This document shows, piece after piece, positions 39,526 through 50,098 of a stretch of DNA of 64,000 nt. The first letter of the stretch is position 1; every line of letters starts with the position of its first letter. The notes beneath the pieces are model-generated. The model ran no database searches. It was given only the letters and a program-made list of their open reading frames with translations, and was not told the DNA's origin. Source of the stretch: Acidobacteriota bacterium (lineage in GTDB: Bacteria; Acidobacteriota; Terriglobia; Acidiferrales; UBA7541); assembly GCA_013286165.1 (NCBI GenBank), contig JABDGF010000003.1, positions 3,526-67,525 of the forward strand, written 5' to 3'. Both the position numbers and the translations under genes were made by a program.

Positions 39526-41088
39526 CTACTGGCGAAACAGCACTTTAATTCCGCTGCGCCATTTTTCGTTCAGGCCGATTTTTGTGATTTGAATTTCCGG
39601 CGAAAGATATTTTAAAAGCGTTGCCGTGGACGGATGGAATTGAAATCCCGATGCGACCAGCCACACCAGCGGCGGGCGTGAATCGATTTCGACGCCGGTG
39701 AAATATCCTTCGGCGTGAAAATCGTTTTGTAATTGGTGGCGGCGGACCCGCAGCCAGTAATCTACGGCTTGTAGCGGCAGCTGAATATCTTCCTTGGCCT
39801 TCAGCTCGATCACCACGAGCCTTCCCTGCCGCGTAATGCCGAGCAGATCCACAATGCCGCGGCCGTTGGCCGTGAGCGCGGGAACCTGCGAATAAAAAAA
39901 TCGCTGGTCGAGCTGCGCGTCGATGCGCGTGGGTTCTTGGATGGCCATGGATTCGAGCCAGCGTTCGGGTGATGCACGGAACATCCAGTGATTGACGTCG
40001 CGCGCTTCGGCGTTCCGGTGGAGATCGAGTTGGTGCAGAATCTTTTCCAGCGCGCGTTCGCTCTTTTCAGTGAGCGGCTTTTGCGCGTTGCCCAGGCCGA
40101 AGAGGACGCCTTCGCGCGTCCAGCGCGCGAAGGCGAGACCTTTGAAACAAAACGCGACTTCTTTCGCGTCAGGGCTTGGCCGCAGTTCGATTTGTGCTGC
40201 GGGGTTTGGCCACATCGCGCGGATTCTGCCGAACGCGTCTTGCGCTCGCGTGAGTGCGGCTTCCACATCGCGCCGCGGAACCAGCCAGCTTTTCAAATTC
40301 CCCGCGTCGGAGGTGGGCACACGGCGCATTTCGGCGTCGTGGCCGACCATCTCGAAAATTTCGACGCGAGCGCTCCCGGTGGAAATGCCGGGAAGCTTTT
40401 CGGAGATTGACGCCGCACCGCCTGCGGGAACGAATAGGCGCAAGCCTTCGATCGCACGCTTCGCGGAGTGGCTGCGCGCCCAATCGAGCCAGATCAGCCC
40501 GAAAGCCAGCATGCCTTCGATCGAAGCGGCAGTTTCTTCGCTCGACGCGGCGAGCAAAGCCCAGGCGCGCGGACCTTCATGCATGACTCCGCGCACATAG
40601 ATTCCCGAGAAGGAATGTTCCAGATCCGGCGACGCGGTGAGCGAATCGACAATCGCGTCTGGAAAACGCTCCGCGAGGATGCGCTCGAAGCGCGCGCGGA
40701 ACTGCTCGCGGCTGACGCGATTTTCAGGCCGCGCGGAATCGCGCCGCAAAAATTCAAGTTTCACGGGCTTGGCGCGACCGAATTTCCTCACGTCGAGCAC
40801 GACGCGTTGGCTGGATTGCTCGCGAATGCTCACGATGCGACGCGTGAGATTCCGCGCATCCGACCAGAGATGGACGACGGGATCGCGGCCTTCGGTTTTC
40901 AATTCGTACTGAAACGCAGCCAGATCAGCGAGCCACTCGCCGTCTTCGCGCACCTCGGCCGTCCCCGACGCGGCGAATTCCGCGAGCGCGAGATCGAGCG
41001 CCTGCCATTCCGTCGCGTCGAGGGCGTCGGAGCCCTGAGGCAATTTCCGGACGGCGTTATCGGCGGCCTGAGAGGCAGCGCGTTTCAT
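39526..41088 (-). CDS. Uncharacterised 520-aa protein with C-terminal PD-(D/E)XK nuclease-like motif
   Basis: C-terminal GRGIVDLLGITRQGRLVVIELKAKEDIQLPLQAVDYWLRV (D...ExK...Q..Y arrangement); N-terminal two thirds not recognised. Confidence 0.7.
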   Translation of the reverse strand: MKRAASQAADNAVRKLPQGSDALDATEWQALDLALAEFAASGTAEVREDGEWLADLAAFQYELKTEGRDPVVHLWSDARNLTRRIVSIREQSSQRVVLDVRKFGRAKPVKLEFLRRDSARPENRVSREQFRARFERILAERFPDAIVDSLTASPDLEHSFSGIYVRGVMHEGPRAWALLAASSEETAASIEGMLAFGLIWLDWARSHSAKRAIEGLRLFVPAGGAASISEKLPGISTGSARVEIFEMVGHDAEMRRVPTSDAGNLKSWLVPRRDVEAALTRAQDAFGRIRAMWPNPAAQIELRPSPDAKEVAFCFKGLAFARWTREGVLFGLGNAQKPLTEKSERALEKILHQLDLHRNAEARDVNHWMFRASPERWLESMAIQEPTRIDAQLDQRFFYSQVPALTANGRGIVDLLGITRQGRLVVIELKAKEDIQLPLQAVDYWLRVRRHQLQNDFHAEGYFTGVEIDSRPPLVWLVASGFQFHPSTATLLKYLSPEIQITKIGLNEKWRSGIKVLFRQ

Positions 41089-41122
41089 TTGTAGGTCCTT
41101 CTGGGGCGGGACAGCTGTGCAG

Positions 41123-41611
41123 CTATTCTAGTACGAGGCCCGTGACGTGTATAGAAGGGTACTGATGATTCCACTCGTCGGAGAGGTGCTCGAGGGTGAC
41201 CTGGAAGTCGCGGCGCTCGCCGGCCGGAAGCGGCGCGGCATCGGGCGGGATGAGCGATTCGGTTTCCCGCAGGACCACTTGATTGAGGTTGTCGCGAAAC
41301 TCGACCTGCACCTGGATCGCTTTGATGTCTTTGTTGCCCTGGTTCGCGAGCGTGCCCGCGACGTAGGTGAAATCCTGATTCAGAAAATTCTGGGCGTGAG
41401 CGAGCTTGATGTCGTCAAAGTGGATGCGGTCCGAGTACGCCTGTTCGGCCGCGCCGTAGGGCAGCTTGATTTCCGCGGCAGGCGCTTTGCGCGTGTGCAT
41501 CACCACAGCCACGATGATCGCGACGACGATCGCGCAGATCACCAGGCCCGCGGCGAACGCTACGGGAAACTGGCTGCGCTGGTCTTTGTAGGAGCTCTCG
41601 CCCGGTTCCAT
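41123..41611 (-). CDS. Single-TM protein with FxLYD/DUF2393-like extracytoplasmic domain
   Basis: TM VAFAAGLVICAIVVAIIVAVV then FTYVAGTLANQGNKDIKAIQVQVEFRDNLNQVVLRE. Confidence 0.65.
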   Translation of the reverse strand: MEPGESSYKDQRSQFPVAFAAGLVICAIVVAIIVAVVMHTRKAPAAEIKLPYGAAEQAYSDRIHFDDIKLAHAQNFLNQDFTYVAGTLANQGNKDIKAIQVQVEFRDNLNQVVLRETESLIPPDAAPLPAGERRDFQVTLEHLSDEWNHQYPSIHVTGLVLE

Positions 41612-41710
41612 CGGAATTTCCTGAGTGGCGTGCGGATAAATGCCGCAGCGATTTGATTCAGCGCAAGCCCGAAAGGGCTGCCCGCGCTTCCCCGCTCTGC
41701 TGAACTGAAC

Positions 41711-42454
41711 CTAGCGACCGAAAGAGAGCCGGAGAATCAGCGGCTCGGGCAATCCCGCGGTGGCCATGCGTTTCTGCACGTCTTCAATGTCGTACGGCAC
41801 GCGCCAGAATTCGACCGTGTTATTCGAGAGATCCGCGATCGCGAAGGCCGAGCGCGTGTCTCCGTCGCGCGGCTGCCCGATCGAGCCGGGATTCAGCAGG
41901 TACGTCGTCTCTACATCAGTCGTCAAAGTGGAGAAATTTGTTCCCGCAGGTGGCTTGAAATGCAGGACACCGACTTTATTGTCGAAAAGGGTGAAACCGC
42001 CCTGCAGGTGCGTATGGCCGAAGAAAGTGACCTGCGCGCGGGCGTCGAGCAGGCTATCGAGCGCTTGCGCGGGCGCGAAGACATACTCGTCTTCGTCGCG
42101 GAAGGCGCCGTGAACCATCATGAAGGTATCGACGGTGATCGGGCCGGTGGGCAGCTTTTCAAGCCACTCGCGATTTTCGGGGCGGAGATGGTCGCGCGTC
42201 CAAAGAGCCACGTTGCGCGCGACGGGATTGAAATCGTCGGCGTTGGCAAGGCCGGAGCCGGCCTTGTCATGATTGCCGCGGATGGTGGTCGCGTCGATTT
42301 CGCGGATGCGATCGACTACTTCGTTGGGGTCGGGGCCGTACCCCACAACGTCGCCTAGGCAGACGACTTTGTCCCAGCGGCCTTTGACCGTGTCGAGCAC
42401 GGTGTCGAGCGCCGTGAGGTTTGCGTGGATGTCACTCAGAATCAGATAACGCAT
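41711..42454 (-). CDS. Metallophosphoesterase (YfcE/DNA-repair-exonuclease-like)
   Basis: MRYLILSDIHANLTALDTVLD, CLGDVVGYGPDPNEVV, IRGNHD, FFGHTHLQG. Confidence 0.92.
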   Translation of the reverse strand: MRYLILSDIHANLTALDTVLDTVKGRWDKVVCLGDVVGYGPDPNEVVDRIREIDATTIRGNHDKAGSGLANADDFNPVARNVALWTRDHLRPENREWLEKLPTGPITVDTFMMVHGAFRDEDEYVFAPAQALDSLLDARAQVTFFGHTHLQGGFTLFDNKVGVLHFKPPAGTNFSTLTTDVETTYLLNPGSIGQPRDGDTRSAFAIADLSNNTVEFWRVPYDIEDVQKRMATAGLPEPLILRLSFGR

Positions 42455-42581
42455 TCAGCGTCCCCTCGCCACAAGCGGCAAATTATAGTCGAACAGTGGG
42501 GCGGAATGCACGAAATCGCTGAGGGGCATGGTGTTACGGGAGACGCGGTCTAGTACGCGGCGCTCGGAGCTGCGCTGCTCG

Positions 42582-43670
42582 TTAGCGGATGAGCATGCAG
42601 TCGCCGTAACTGTAGAAGCGGTAACCGGTGGCGACGGCGTGATTGTAGGCGCGGAGGATATTTTCGCGGCCGGCCAGCGTGGCGACGAGAGCGAGCAGGC
42701 TGGATTGGGGCAGGTGGAAATTTGTGAGGAGTTGATCCACTACGCTGACGGGCTTGCCGGGGTAGAGGAAGATTGTGGCTTCGGCGCGGCCGGCGCGCGG
42801 CAAGGCGTACGCGGATTTGTTCGCGGCGTCTTCGAGGGCGCGGACGACTGTGGTGCCTACGGCGAGGATCGGGCGACGCGCTTGCTTCGCGCGGGCGATC
42901 GCGTCGGCAGGGGCTTCGGAGATTTCGTAGGTCTCGGCGTGGATTTTGTGGTCTTCGAGGATTTCGGTGCGAACCGGTTCGAAGGTGCCGAGGCCGACGT
43001 CGAGAGTGATTTCGGCGATTTCGATTTGTCGGTCTTTGAGGCGCTGGAGTGTGGCGGGCGTGAAGTGAAGGCCGGCGGTGGGCGCGGCGACGGCAGTGCC
43101 TTCGCGGGCGTACACAGTTTGGTAGCGGTCGCGGTCGTCGTCGTCGTCTTCTCTCTTGATGTAGGGCGGCAGCGGGATGTGGCCAAGATTGGCGACGGCT
43201 TCGTGGAAATTCGCGACGGGCGCGAAGCGCAGTATGCGGAGGCCGAAGTCGCCGCGTTCTTCGACCTCGGCTTCGAGTATGGCGCCTGCGCCGAATACGA
43301 TGTGCTCGCCGACGGGCATCTTGCGACCTGGCTTGACGAGCGCTTCCCAGCGATCGTTGCCGAGCGGCCTCACGAGCAGGACTTCGATCTCGGCAGTCAG
43401 GTGCAGCGCGCGCTCGGGATTTTCTTTGCCCGGCGGCGCGGCGTGGATCCCTTTTCGGCGGCCGAATAGGCGCGCGGGCAGCACGCGGGCGTTATTGAGG
43501 ACGATCAGTTCGTCGCCGCGCAGAAGCTCGGGTAGTTCGCGGAATTGGCGGTCACTGAAGGCGCCGGTTTCGCGGTTGAGTTCGAGCATGCGCGATGCGT
43601 CGCGCGTCGCGAGCGGGCGCTGCGCGATCTGCTCCGGCGGAAGATGGAAGTCGAAATCGCTGAGATTCAT
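42582..43670 (-). CDS. queA: S-adenosylmethionine:tRNA ribosyltransferase-isomerase
   Basis: MNLSDFDFHLPPEQIAQRPLATRDASRML, TAGLHFT, TLDVGLGTFEPVRTE, NFHLPQSSLLALV. Confidence 0.95.
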   Translation of the reverse strand: MNLSDFDFHLPPEQIAQRPLATRDASRMLELNRETGAFSDRQFRELPELLRGDELIVLNNARVLPARLFGRRKGIHAAPPGKENPERALHLTAEIEVLLVRPLGNDRWEALVKPGRKMPVGEHIVFGAGAILEAEVEERGDFGLRILRFAPVANFHEAVANLGHIPLPPYIKREDDDDDRDRYQTVYAREGTAVAAPTAGLHFTPATLQRLKDRQIEIAEITLDVGLGTFEPVRTEILEDHKIHAETYEISEAPADAIARAKQARRPILAVGTTVVRALEDAANKSAYALPRAGRAEATIFLYPGKPVSVVDQLLTNFHLPQSSLLALVATLAGRENILRAYNHAVATGYRFYSYGDCMLIR

Positions 43671-43818
43671 TGTGAATGCGTACGGCTGGCGGCGCTCGTG
43701 CGACTATGCTAAAGACTCGTGCGCGGCGGCCGCTTCGTGCGTGTTGATCGATGCGCGTTTACATTCGCGAATCCATTGTAGCGAATTGGCGGCGCGATTC
43801 CCTTTTTCGAGGTCCTTT

Positions 43819-45000
43819 GTGGCTTTTGCACGTGATCGTGAACCTTCGGTAGTGATTAGCGCGCGTGGCGTGGAACGACTGCGCTCCGGGCACTGGTGGG
43901 TGTACCGCAGCGACGTGAAACCTGGCGGCGCGGAGGCGGGCGCGATCGTTCGCGTGAACGACGAGCGCGGCAATTTTCAGGGGCGCGCGTTCTACAGCGA
44001 CCGTTCGCAGATCGCCGTTCGTTTGCTCACGCGGGAAGACGTGGCGGTTGATCGCAAGTTTTTTGCGTCGCGGCTGCGGCAGGCAGCGGACTATCGTCGG
44101 CTCGTGGTGGAAGACACGGACGCGTATCGCCTCGTGCATGGCGAGGCGGACCATCTCCCCTCGATCATCGTGGATCGCTACGGCGACTACTTCGTGATTC
44201 AGACGCTGAGCCAGACGGCCGAAAAGCAAAAGAGCGTGATCGTCGATCTGCTGGTCGAGATGTTCCAGCCGAAGGGAGTGCTCGAGCGGAACGATCCCAA
44301 GGTGCGGCTGCTGGAGAATCTCGAGCAGAAAGTGGGCGTGCTGTACGGCGAAGTGCCGAATGAGATCGTGTCGAAGGAGAACGGCGTTTCGTTTGTGTAC
44401 GACCTGGCCGGCGGGCAGAAGACGGGCGGCTTCCTCGACCAGCGCGAGAATCACTGGGCCGCGCGGCGCTATTCGAAGGGCGAGGTGCTGGACTGTTTCA
44501 GCTATCAGGGCGGATTTGCGCTCACAGTCGCGGCGAACTGCGACCACGTGGAAGCGGTGGACATGGCGCCGGCGGCAATCGCAGCGTCGCGGCGAAATCA
44601 GGAACTGAACAAGATCTCAAACGTCACGTTTCGCGAGGCCAACACATTCGACGTGCTGAAGGAGTACGACGAACTGGACCGGCGATTCGACACGATCATC
44701 CTCGATCCGCCGGCGTTTGCGAAGAATCGCGACTCGATCCCCGCGGCGCAACGCGGCTACAAGGAAATCAATCTTCGGGCGTTGAAGCTGCTGAAACCGG
44801 GCGGGTATCTAATCACGTGCTCGTGCTCGTACCACATCAGCGAGGCGCTGCTGCTGCAGATCGTGGCGGAAGCGGCGAACGACGCCCGGAAGTCCATCGT
44901 CGTGGCTGAGCGGAGGATGCAGGCTCAGGATCATCCGGTGCTGCTGACGATGCCGGAGACGCTCTATCTTAAGTGCCTTATTTTCAGAGTAATCGACTAG
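43819..45000 (+). CDS. Class I SAM-dependent rRNA methyltransferase (RlmI-like: PUA plus Rossmann)
   Basis: Probable GTG start; RLRSGHWWVYRSDV, TGGFLDQRENHWA, VLDCFSYQGGFALTVAANC, TIILDPPAFAKNRDS. Confidence 0.9.
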   Translation: MAFARDREPSVVISARGVERLRSGHWWVYRSDVKPGGAEAGAIVRVNDERGNFQGRAFYSDRSQIAVRLLTREDVAVDRKFFASRLRQAADYRRLVVEDTDAYRLVHGEADHLPSIIVDRYGDYFVIQTLSQTAEKQKSVIVDLLVEMFQPKGVLERNDPKVRLLENLEQKVGVLYGEVPNEIVSKENGVSFVYDLAGGQKTGGFLDQRENHWAARRYSKGEVLDCFSYQGGFALTVAANCDHVEAVDMAPAAIAASRRNQELNKISNVTFREANTFDVLKEYDELDRRFDTIILDPPAFAKNRDSIPAAQRGYKEINLRALKLLKPGGYLITCSCSYHISEALLLQIVAEAANDARKSIVVAERRMQAQDHPVLLTMPETLYLKCLIFRVID

Positions 45001-45044
45001 ACCCGTGCTCGTAAGTTGCTCAAATTACGGATATAACATAACAC

Positions 45045-45073
45045 TTGACAATGCGACGCGCATATTTTATTAT
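45045..45073 (+). promoter_or_regulatory. Near-consensus sigma70-type promoter for clpB
   Basis: TTGACA (45045-45050), 17-nt spacer, TATTAT (45068-45073), about 110 nt upstream of the clpB ATG. Confidence 0.7.
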
Positions 45074-45180
45074 GCTCTCACGCTAACCTATAGCGGAATA
45101 CTCTTGGATGGAGGCGCGCCGACCGGCCTACGCCGCCCCGCCCTCTTTCTACATCCAGAGAAAAGTGAGAAACTCCGCCC

Positions 45181-47796
45181 ATGATTCGTTTTGATAAGTT
45201 GACCGTAAAGGCCCAGGAAGCGCTGCAAGCCGCGCAAGAGCTTGGCAGCCGCGAGGGCCAACAACAAATTGAACCACTGCACCTGCTCTGGGCGCTCGTC
45301 GCGCAGGGTGACGGTGTGGTGCCGCCGCTGCTGGAAAAGCTTGGCGTGTCGCCAACCGCGCTCGCGAGCGAAGCTGAGAAGGCGATCGCGCGCCTGCCCA
45401 AAGTATCGGGCGCCGGCCAGCAGTATTTGAGCGAGGCTTCGAACCGCGTGCTGGAGCGCGCGTTTGACGAAGCGAAGAGCCTGAAGGACGAGTACGTTTC
45501 GACTGAGCACATTCTGCTTGCGATCGCCGCCGAATCGAAGGACCCGGCCGGGCAGCTCTTGACGCGAAAAGGCGCGACGCGCGATTCGATTTTGCAGGCG
45601 ATGGCCGCGATTCGCGGAAGCCATCGCGTTACATCGCAAAATCCTGAAGCGAGCTATCGCGCGCTCGAGCAGTACGCGAAAGACCTCACCGAAATGGCGC
45701 GGCGCGGAAAGATCGATCCGGTGATCGGCCGCGATGAAGAGATCCGCCGCGTGATGCAGATCCTCGCGCGCCGCACGAAGAACAATCCCGTGCTGATCGG
45801 CGAACCTGGCGTCGGCAAAACCGCCATTGTGGAAGGCCTCGCGACGCGTATCGTTTCCGGCGACGTGCCGGAAGTGTTGAAGACCAAGCGCATCGTGTCT
45901 CTCGATCTCGCGTCGCTGATCGCGGGCGCAAAGTATCGCGGTGAGTTCGAAGACCGTCTGAAGGCGTTGCTCAAAGAAGTCACCGAGTCCGACGGACAGA
46001 TCATTCTTTTCATCGACGAGCTGCACACGCTCGTCGGTGCGGGATCGGCCGAAGGCTCGATGGACGCTTCGAACATGCTGAAGCCTGCGCTTGCGCGCGG
46101 CGAGCTGCGCGCCATCGGCGCGACCACGCTCAACGAATACCGCAAGTACATCGAGAAAGATCCCGCGCTCGAGCGCCGCTTCCAGCCCGTGTTCGTGGCG
46201 GAACCGTCGGTGGAAGATACGATCGCGATTCTGCGCGGCTTGAAGGAACGCTACGAAGTGCATCACGGAGTGCGCATTAAGGATGCCGCAATCGTGGCCG
46301 CCGCAATTCTTTCGCAGCGCTACATCACCGACCGTTTCCTGCCGGACAAAGCGATCGACTTGGTGGACGAATCGGCCGCAGGACTGCGCATGGAGATCGA
46401 TTCCCTGCCCGCGGACATTGACCAGATCGAGCGCCACATCATGCAGCTCGAAATCGAGCGGCAGGCGATGACGAAAGAGTCCGACTCCGCGTCGCGCGAG
46501 CGCTTGAAGCAGATCGACAAGGAACTGAGCGGGCTGCGCGAGAAATCGAACGCGCTGAAAGCGCACTGGCAGACGGAAAAAGATGCCATTGGCAAAATCC
46601 GCAGCCGCAAAGAAGAGATCGACCGGCTGAAAACTGAAGAGCAGCAATATGAGCGCTCTGGCGATCTCTCGAAGGTGGCGGAAATCCGCTACGGCAAACT
46701 TTCCACCGCGGAAAAAGAATTGAAGACCGCGCAAGACCGCCTGGGCGAACTGCAAAAAGATCACCCGATGCTGAAGGAAGAAGTGGGCGAGGAAGAAATC
46801 GCCAAGATCGTCAGCAAGTGGACCGGCATTCCTGCGGGACGCCTGCTCGAAGGCGAAGTGCAGAAGCTCATTCACATGGAAGAGCGGCTGCGCGAACGCG
46901 TAGTCGGGCAAGACGATGCGCTGGCCGTGGTGGCGAACGCGATTCGCCGGAGCCGCTCCGGCTTGAGCGATCCGAATCGCCCCATTGGCTCGTTTCTTTT
47001 CCTCGGGCCGACCGGCGTGGGCAAAACTGAACTGACGCGCGCCGTGGCGGAATTTCTTTTCGACGACGAACGCGCGATCGTGCGGCTCGACATGTCCGAA
47101 TACATGGAGAAACACTCTGTCGCCCGCCTGATCGGCGCGCCTCCGGGCTACGTGGGCTACGAAGAGGGCGGCCAGCTTTCGGAAGCAGTGCGTCGCCGCC
47201 CTTATTCCGTGGTGCTTTTCGACGAAATCGAAAAGGCGAACCCGGACGTCTTCAACATCCTGCTGCAGATTCTCGACGACGGCCGCCTCACCGACGGAAA
47301 AGGCCGCACGGTGGATTTCCGCAACACGGTGATCATGATGACGTCGAACGTCGGCTCGGCGGCGATTTTCGAGCTAATGGAGAAAGATCCGAAGAAAGCG
47401 CGCGAAGAAGCGCTCGCGGCGTTGCGCGAAGTGTTCCGTCCAGAATTTTTGAATCGCATCGACGACATCGTCGTGTTCAAGCCGCTGGGCAAGGATCAGA
47501 TCGAGCACATCATCGACCTGCAGCTCGCGCACTTGCTGAAGCGGCTCGGCGAACGCCAGATCAAGCTGAAGCTCACGGCGGCGGCGAAGACGCTGCTCTT
47601 CAAAGAGGGCTACGATCCGGTGTACGGCGCGCGTCCGATGAAACGGGCCATTCAAAAGCTGATCCAGGATCCGCTCGCATTGAAGATTCTCGACGGCGCG
47701 GTGAAAGCGGGCCAAACTGTGAAGGTCGATGCCGACGCGAAGTCCGGCGAAATGAAGTTCGCGCCGGAATCAGCGAAGGCCGGCGTCGCATCCTAA
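45181..47796 (+). CDS. clpB: ATP-dependent chaperone ClpB
   Basis: 871 aa; two Walker A motifs ([18 protein letters not shown]), middle coiled-coil domain, [14 protein letters not shown]-like segment ([36 protein letters not shown]). Confidence 0.98.
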   Translation: MIRFDKLTVKAQEALQAAQELGSREGQQQIEPLHLLWALVAQGDGVVPPLLEKLGVSPTALASEAEKAIARLPKVSGAGQQYLSEASNRVLERAFDEAKSLKDEYVSTEHILLAIAAESKDPAGQLLTRKGATRDSILQAMAAIRGSHRVTSQNPEASYRALEQYAKDLTEMARRGKIDPVIGRDEEIRRVMQILARRTKNNPVLIGEPGVGKTAIVEGLATRIVSGDVPEVLKTKRIVSLDLASLIAGAKYRGEFEDRLKALLKEVTESDGQIILFIDELHTLVGAGSAEGSMDASNMLKPALARGELRAIGATTLNEYRKYIEKDPALERRFQPVFVAEPSVEDTIAILRGLKERYEVHHGVRIKDAAIVAAAILSQRYITDRFLPDKAIDLVDESAAGLRMEIDSLPADIDQIERHIMQLEIERQAMTKESDSASRERLKQIDKELSGLREKSNALKAHWQTEKDAIGKIRSRKEEIDRLKTEEQQYERSGDLSKVAEIRYGKLSTAEKELKTAQDRLGELQKDHPMLKEEVGEEEIAKIVSKWTGIPAGRLLEGEVQKLIHMEERLRERVVGQDDALAVVANAIRRSRSGLSDPNRPIGSFLFLGPTGVGKTELTRAVAEFLFDDERAIVRLDMSEYMEKHSVARLIGAPPGYVGYEEGGQLSEAVRRRPYSVVLFDEIEKANPDVFNILLQILDDGRLTDGKGRTVDFRNTVIMMTSNVGSAAIFELMEKDPKKAREEALAALREVFRPEFLNRIDDIVVFKPLGKDQIEHIIDLQLAHLLKRLGERQIKLKLTAAAKTLLFKEGYDPVYGARPMKRAIQKLIQDPLALKILDGAVKAGQTVKVDADAKSGEMKFAPESAKAGVAS

Positions 47797-47853
47797 GTAT
47801 CGTCGTCCGTGTGCCGGTCGCGCAAAGCGGCCGGCACGCATGAGGTACCAGCC

Positions 47854-48699
47854 ATGAATACGATTAAGACCACATTTCTTCTTACGGCCATGACGTTGTT
47901 TCTTTTGTTTGTAGGCGGAGCGCTAGCGGGACGCGGCGGCCTGATCCTCGCGCTGTTCGTCGCGATTCTGATGAATGGCGGCGCGTACTTCTTCTCGGAC
48001 AAGATCGCGCTGAAGTCCGCTGGCGCAGTTCCGATTTCACGCGAGGAATCTCCGCGACTTTATGAAGTGATGGAACGCCTCGCGGGGAAGGCGAATCTGC
48101 CGATGCCGAAGCTGTATCTGGTTCCGCAAGCCGCGCCGAACGCTTTCGCGACGGGACGCAATCCGAGCCACGCGTCGGTAGCCGTGACGCAAGGTTTGAT
48201 GGAACTGATGAACGATGACGAACTCGAAGGCGTAATCGCGCACGAGCTTTCGCACGTTCGCAACTACGACATTCTTACGTCGTCGATTGCCGCAACGCTT
48301 GCCGGCGCAATTACGATGCTCGCCAGATTTGGCGGAATGTTTGGCGGCCGCGGACGAGGCCGCGACAACGGCGGCGCCATTATGGCGCTGGCGATGCTGA
48401 TACTCGCGCCGCTCGGAGCGCTACTACTGCAGATGGGAATTTCGCGCAGCCGCGAATATCAGGCGGACGAATCCGGTGTGCAGATGGTGGGCCACGCGAA
48501 CGGCTTGATCAGCGCTCTCGGAAAATTGGGCGCGTACAACCAGCGCATTCCGAGCCAGATCCCGCCGACCACGGCAGCGCTGTGCATCGTGCAGCCGATG
48601 GCGATCCGCCAAATGTTCGCAAACCTCTTCAGCACGCATCCGCCGCTTTCGGATCGCATCGCGCGGCTGCAGGCGATGACGATCGTACCGAGCCGCTAA
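47854..48699 (+). CDS. htpX: HtpX-type membrane zinc metalloprotease
   Basis: MNTIKTTFLLTAMTLFLLFVGGAL, VIAHELSHVRNYDIL (HExxH), SREYQADE. Confidence 0.95.
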   Translation: MNTIKTTFLLTAMTLFLLFVGGALAGRGGLILALFVAILMNGGAYFFSDKIALKSAGAVPISREESPRLYEVMERLAGKANLPMPKLYLVPQAAPNAFATGRNPSHASVAVTQGLMELMNDDELEGVIAHELSHVRNYDILTSSIAATLAGAITMLARFGGMFGGRGRGRDNGGAIMALAMLILAPLGALLLQMGISRSREYQADESGVQMVGHANGLISALGKLGAYNQRIPSQIPPTTAALCIVQPMAIRQMFANLFSTHPPLSDRIARLQAMTIVPSR

Positions 48700-48730
48700 A
48701 AAAAAGAGCACCGGACATAAGATAACGCCA

Positions 48731-48755
48731 CACAGGCAACATCGGCCTGTGCCAC
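48731..48755. repeat. Palindromic repeat family A copy
   Basis: CACAGGCaacatcgGCCTGTGCCAC. Confidence 0.75.
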
Positions 48756-48848
48756 CTGCTTTTCTCGCCGAATGTGGCTCCCGCTAGGGCGAGGTTGAGT
48801 GCCAGCAGCTCGATGGTCAAACCCGCACGTCGCAGAATGTGAGGTGCG

Positions 48849-48872
48849 CACAGGCACGAATGCCTGTGCCAC
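48849..48872. repeat. Palindromic repeat family A copy
   Basis: gCACAGGCacgaatGCCTGTGCCAC. Confidence 0.75.
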
Positions 48873-49086
48873 TCTGGCCGTTTGGGCGTGTCAGACCAAC
48901 CACGCAGAAATGTTAACCTGACGTAAAAATTGCACAGCCTGTAGGGGTATCGCCCCACCCCGTCTCACTTTGGGAATCGGTAAGAGACCTATTTTCAGAG
49001 CATTACAGTCCCGCAGCCCAATTCAGGAATTTGGCCCTCCCCCTGCATTTACCCAAACACGCAAGGGATTTCCGGAGGACACTGAA

Positions 49087-49938
49087 ATGAGTATCGAAAA
49101 CGACGACGTGGTGATCGCTGAGAACCAGGGCACTCCTCGCTGGGTGGGCGTGGGAGTGGTAGCTCTGGCTGTGATTTCGCTCGCCGGGCTCGGCGTGGGC
49201 TGGTCGGCATCGACCCGCTCCAAGGAACTGGCGCAGACGGTTGCGTCGCAAAAAGATCAGCTATCGCACAACGAAGAAGTGCTCGGCCAGCGGCTCGCGA
49301 AGGCCGAAGACACCAACGCACAGCTCGAGGGCGAGCTCAGCGTAGTGACCGACAAGATGAAGCTCACCGAAGGCGAGCTCTCGAAGGCGCGCTCGCAGGC
49401 GAAGAAGATTAAGGAAGACGACGCGGCGCAGCTCGCGGACCTGCAGAACCAGACCAACGCGCAGCTCGCGACGAAGGCGAGCACGGATGACGTAAGCAAG
49501 CTCGGCACGGACGTCACCGGCGTGAAGACCGACCTCGACGCGACCAAGAACAATTTGCAGATGGCCCGCGGCGAATTCGGCACGCTGATCGCGCGCAACC
49601 ACGACGAAGTGGAAGAGCTTCGCCGGCTGGGTGAGCGCGACTACTACGAGTTCAACATCGAGAAGAAGAACTCGCGCGAGAAAGTGGGCAACCTGATGGT
49701 GGAGCTGCACAACACCAACTCGAAGAAGAGCCAGTACGCCGTGACGATCTTCGTGGACGATCAGCGCCACGAGAAGAAGAACATGACGGCGAACGAACCG
49801 CTGTACCTCTTCGAGAACGGCCAACATGCGCCGCTGGAGTTCGTGGTGAACTCGGTGGGCAAAGACAAAATCCAGGGCTACCTGAGCGTGCCGAAGGCCA
49901 ACACGACGCACGCGCAGGCAGTGACCGGCGGCAACTAA
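49087..49938 (+). CDS. Single-TM coiled-coil hypothetical protein
   Basis: TM VGVGVVALAVISLAGLGVGWSAST followed by long heptad-like region and C-terminal globular domain. Confidence 0.65.
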   Translation: MSIENDDVVIAENQGTPRWVGVGVVALAVISLAGLGVGWSASTRSKELAQTVASQKDQLSHNEEVLGQRLAKAEDTNAQLEGELSVVTDKMKLTEGELSKARSQAKKIKEDDAAQLADLQNQTNAQLATKASTDDVSKLGTDVTGVKTDLDATKNNLQMARGEFGTLIARNHDEVEELRRLGERDYYEFNIEKKNSREKVGNLMVELHNTNSKKSQYAVTIFVDDQRHEKKNMTANEPLYLFENGQHAPLEFVVNSVGKDKIQGYLSVPKANTTHAQAVTGGN

Positions 49939-49992
49939 GCCGGCGCTCGAAAAGCAAGCTTCATGCTTTGATTTGATGGCGGGTGCAAAAAG

Positions 49993-50022
49993 AAAAGGGG
50001 CGTCGAAAGACGCCCCTTTTTT
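49993..50022 (+). terminator. Rho-independent terminator
   Basis: AAAAGGGGCGTCgaaaGACGCCCCTTTTTT. Confidence 0.88.
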
Positions 50023-50098
50023 GTGCGTGCAGCACGATCCCGATTTTGCGCAGCTCGACGCGAGTAAGCAATAGCGAACGCGATGCGATGGTGGCGAA

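Noticed and set aside
43177-43818. N-terminal extension of the 607-aa ORF ending at 45000
   Set aside because: Antisense to queA and Arg/Ser-rich; homologous RlmI-like protein begins around the GTG at 43819
45088-47115. 675-aa minus-strand ORF antisense to clpB
   Set aside because: Same artefact; clpB identity is unambiguous
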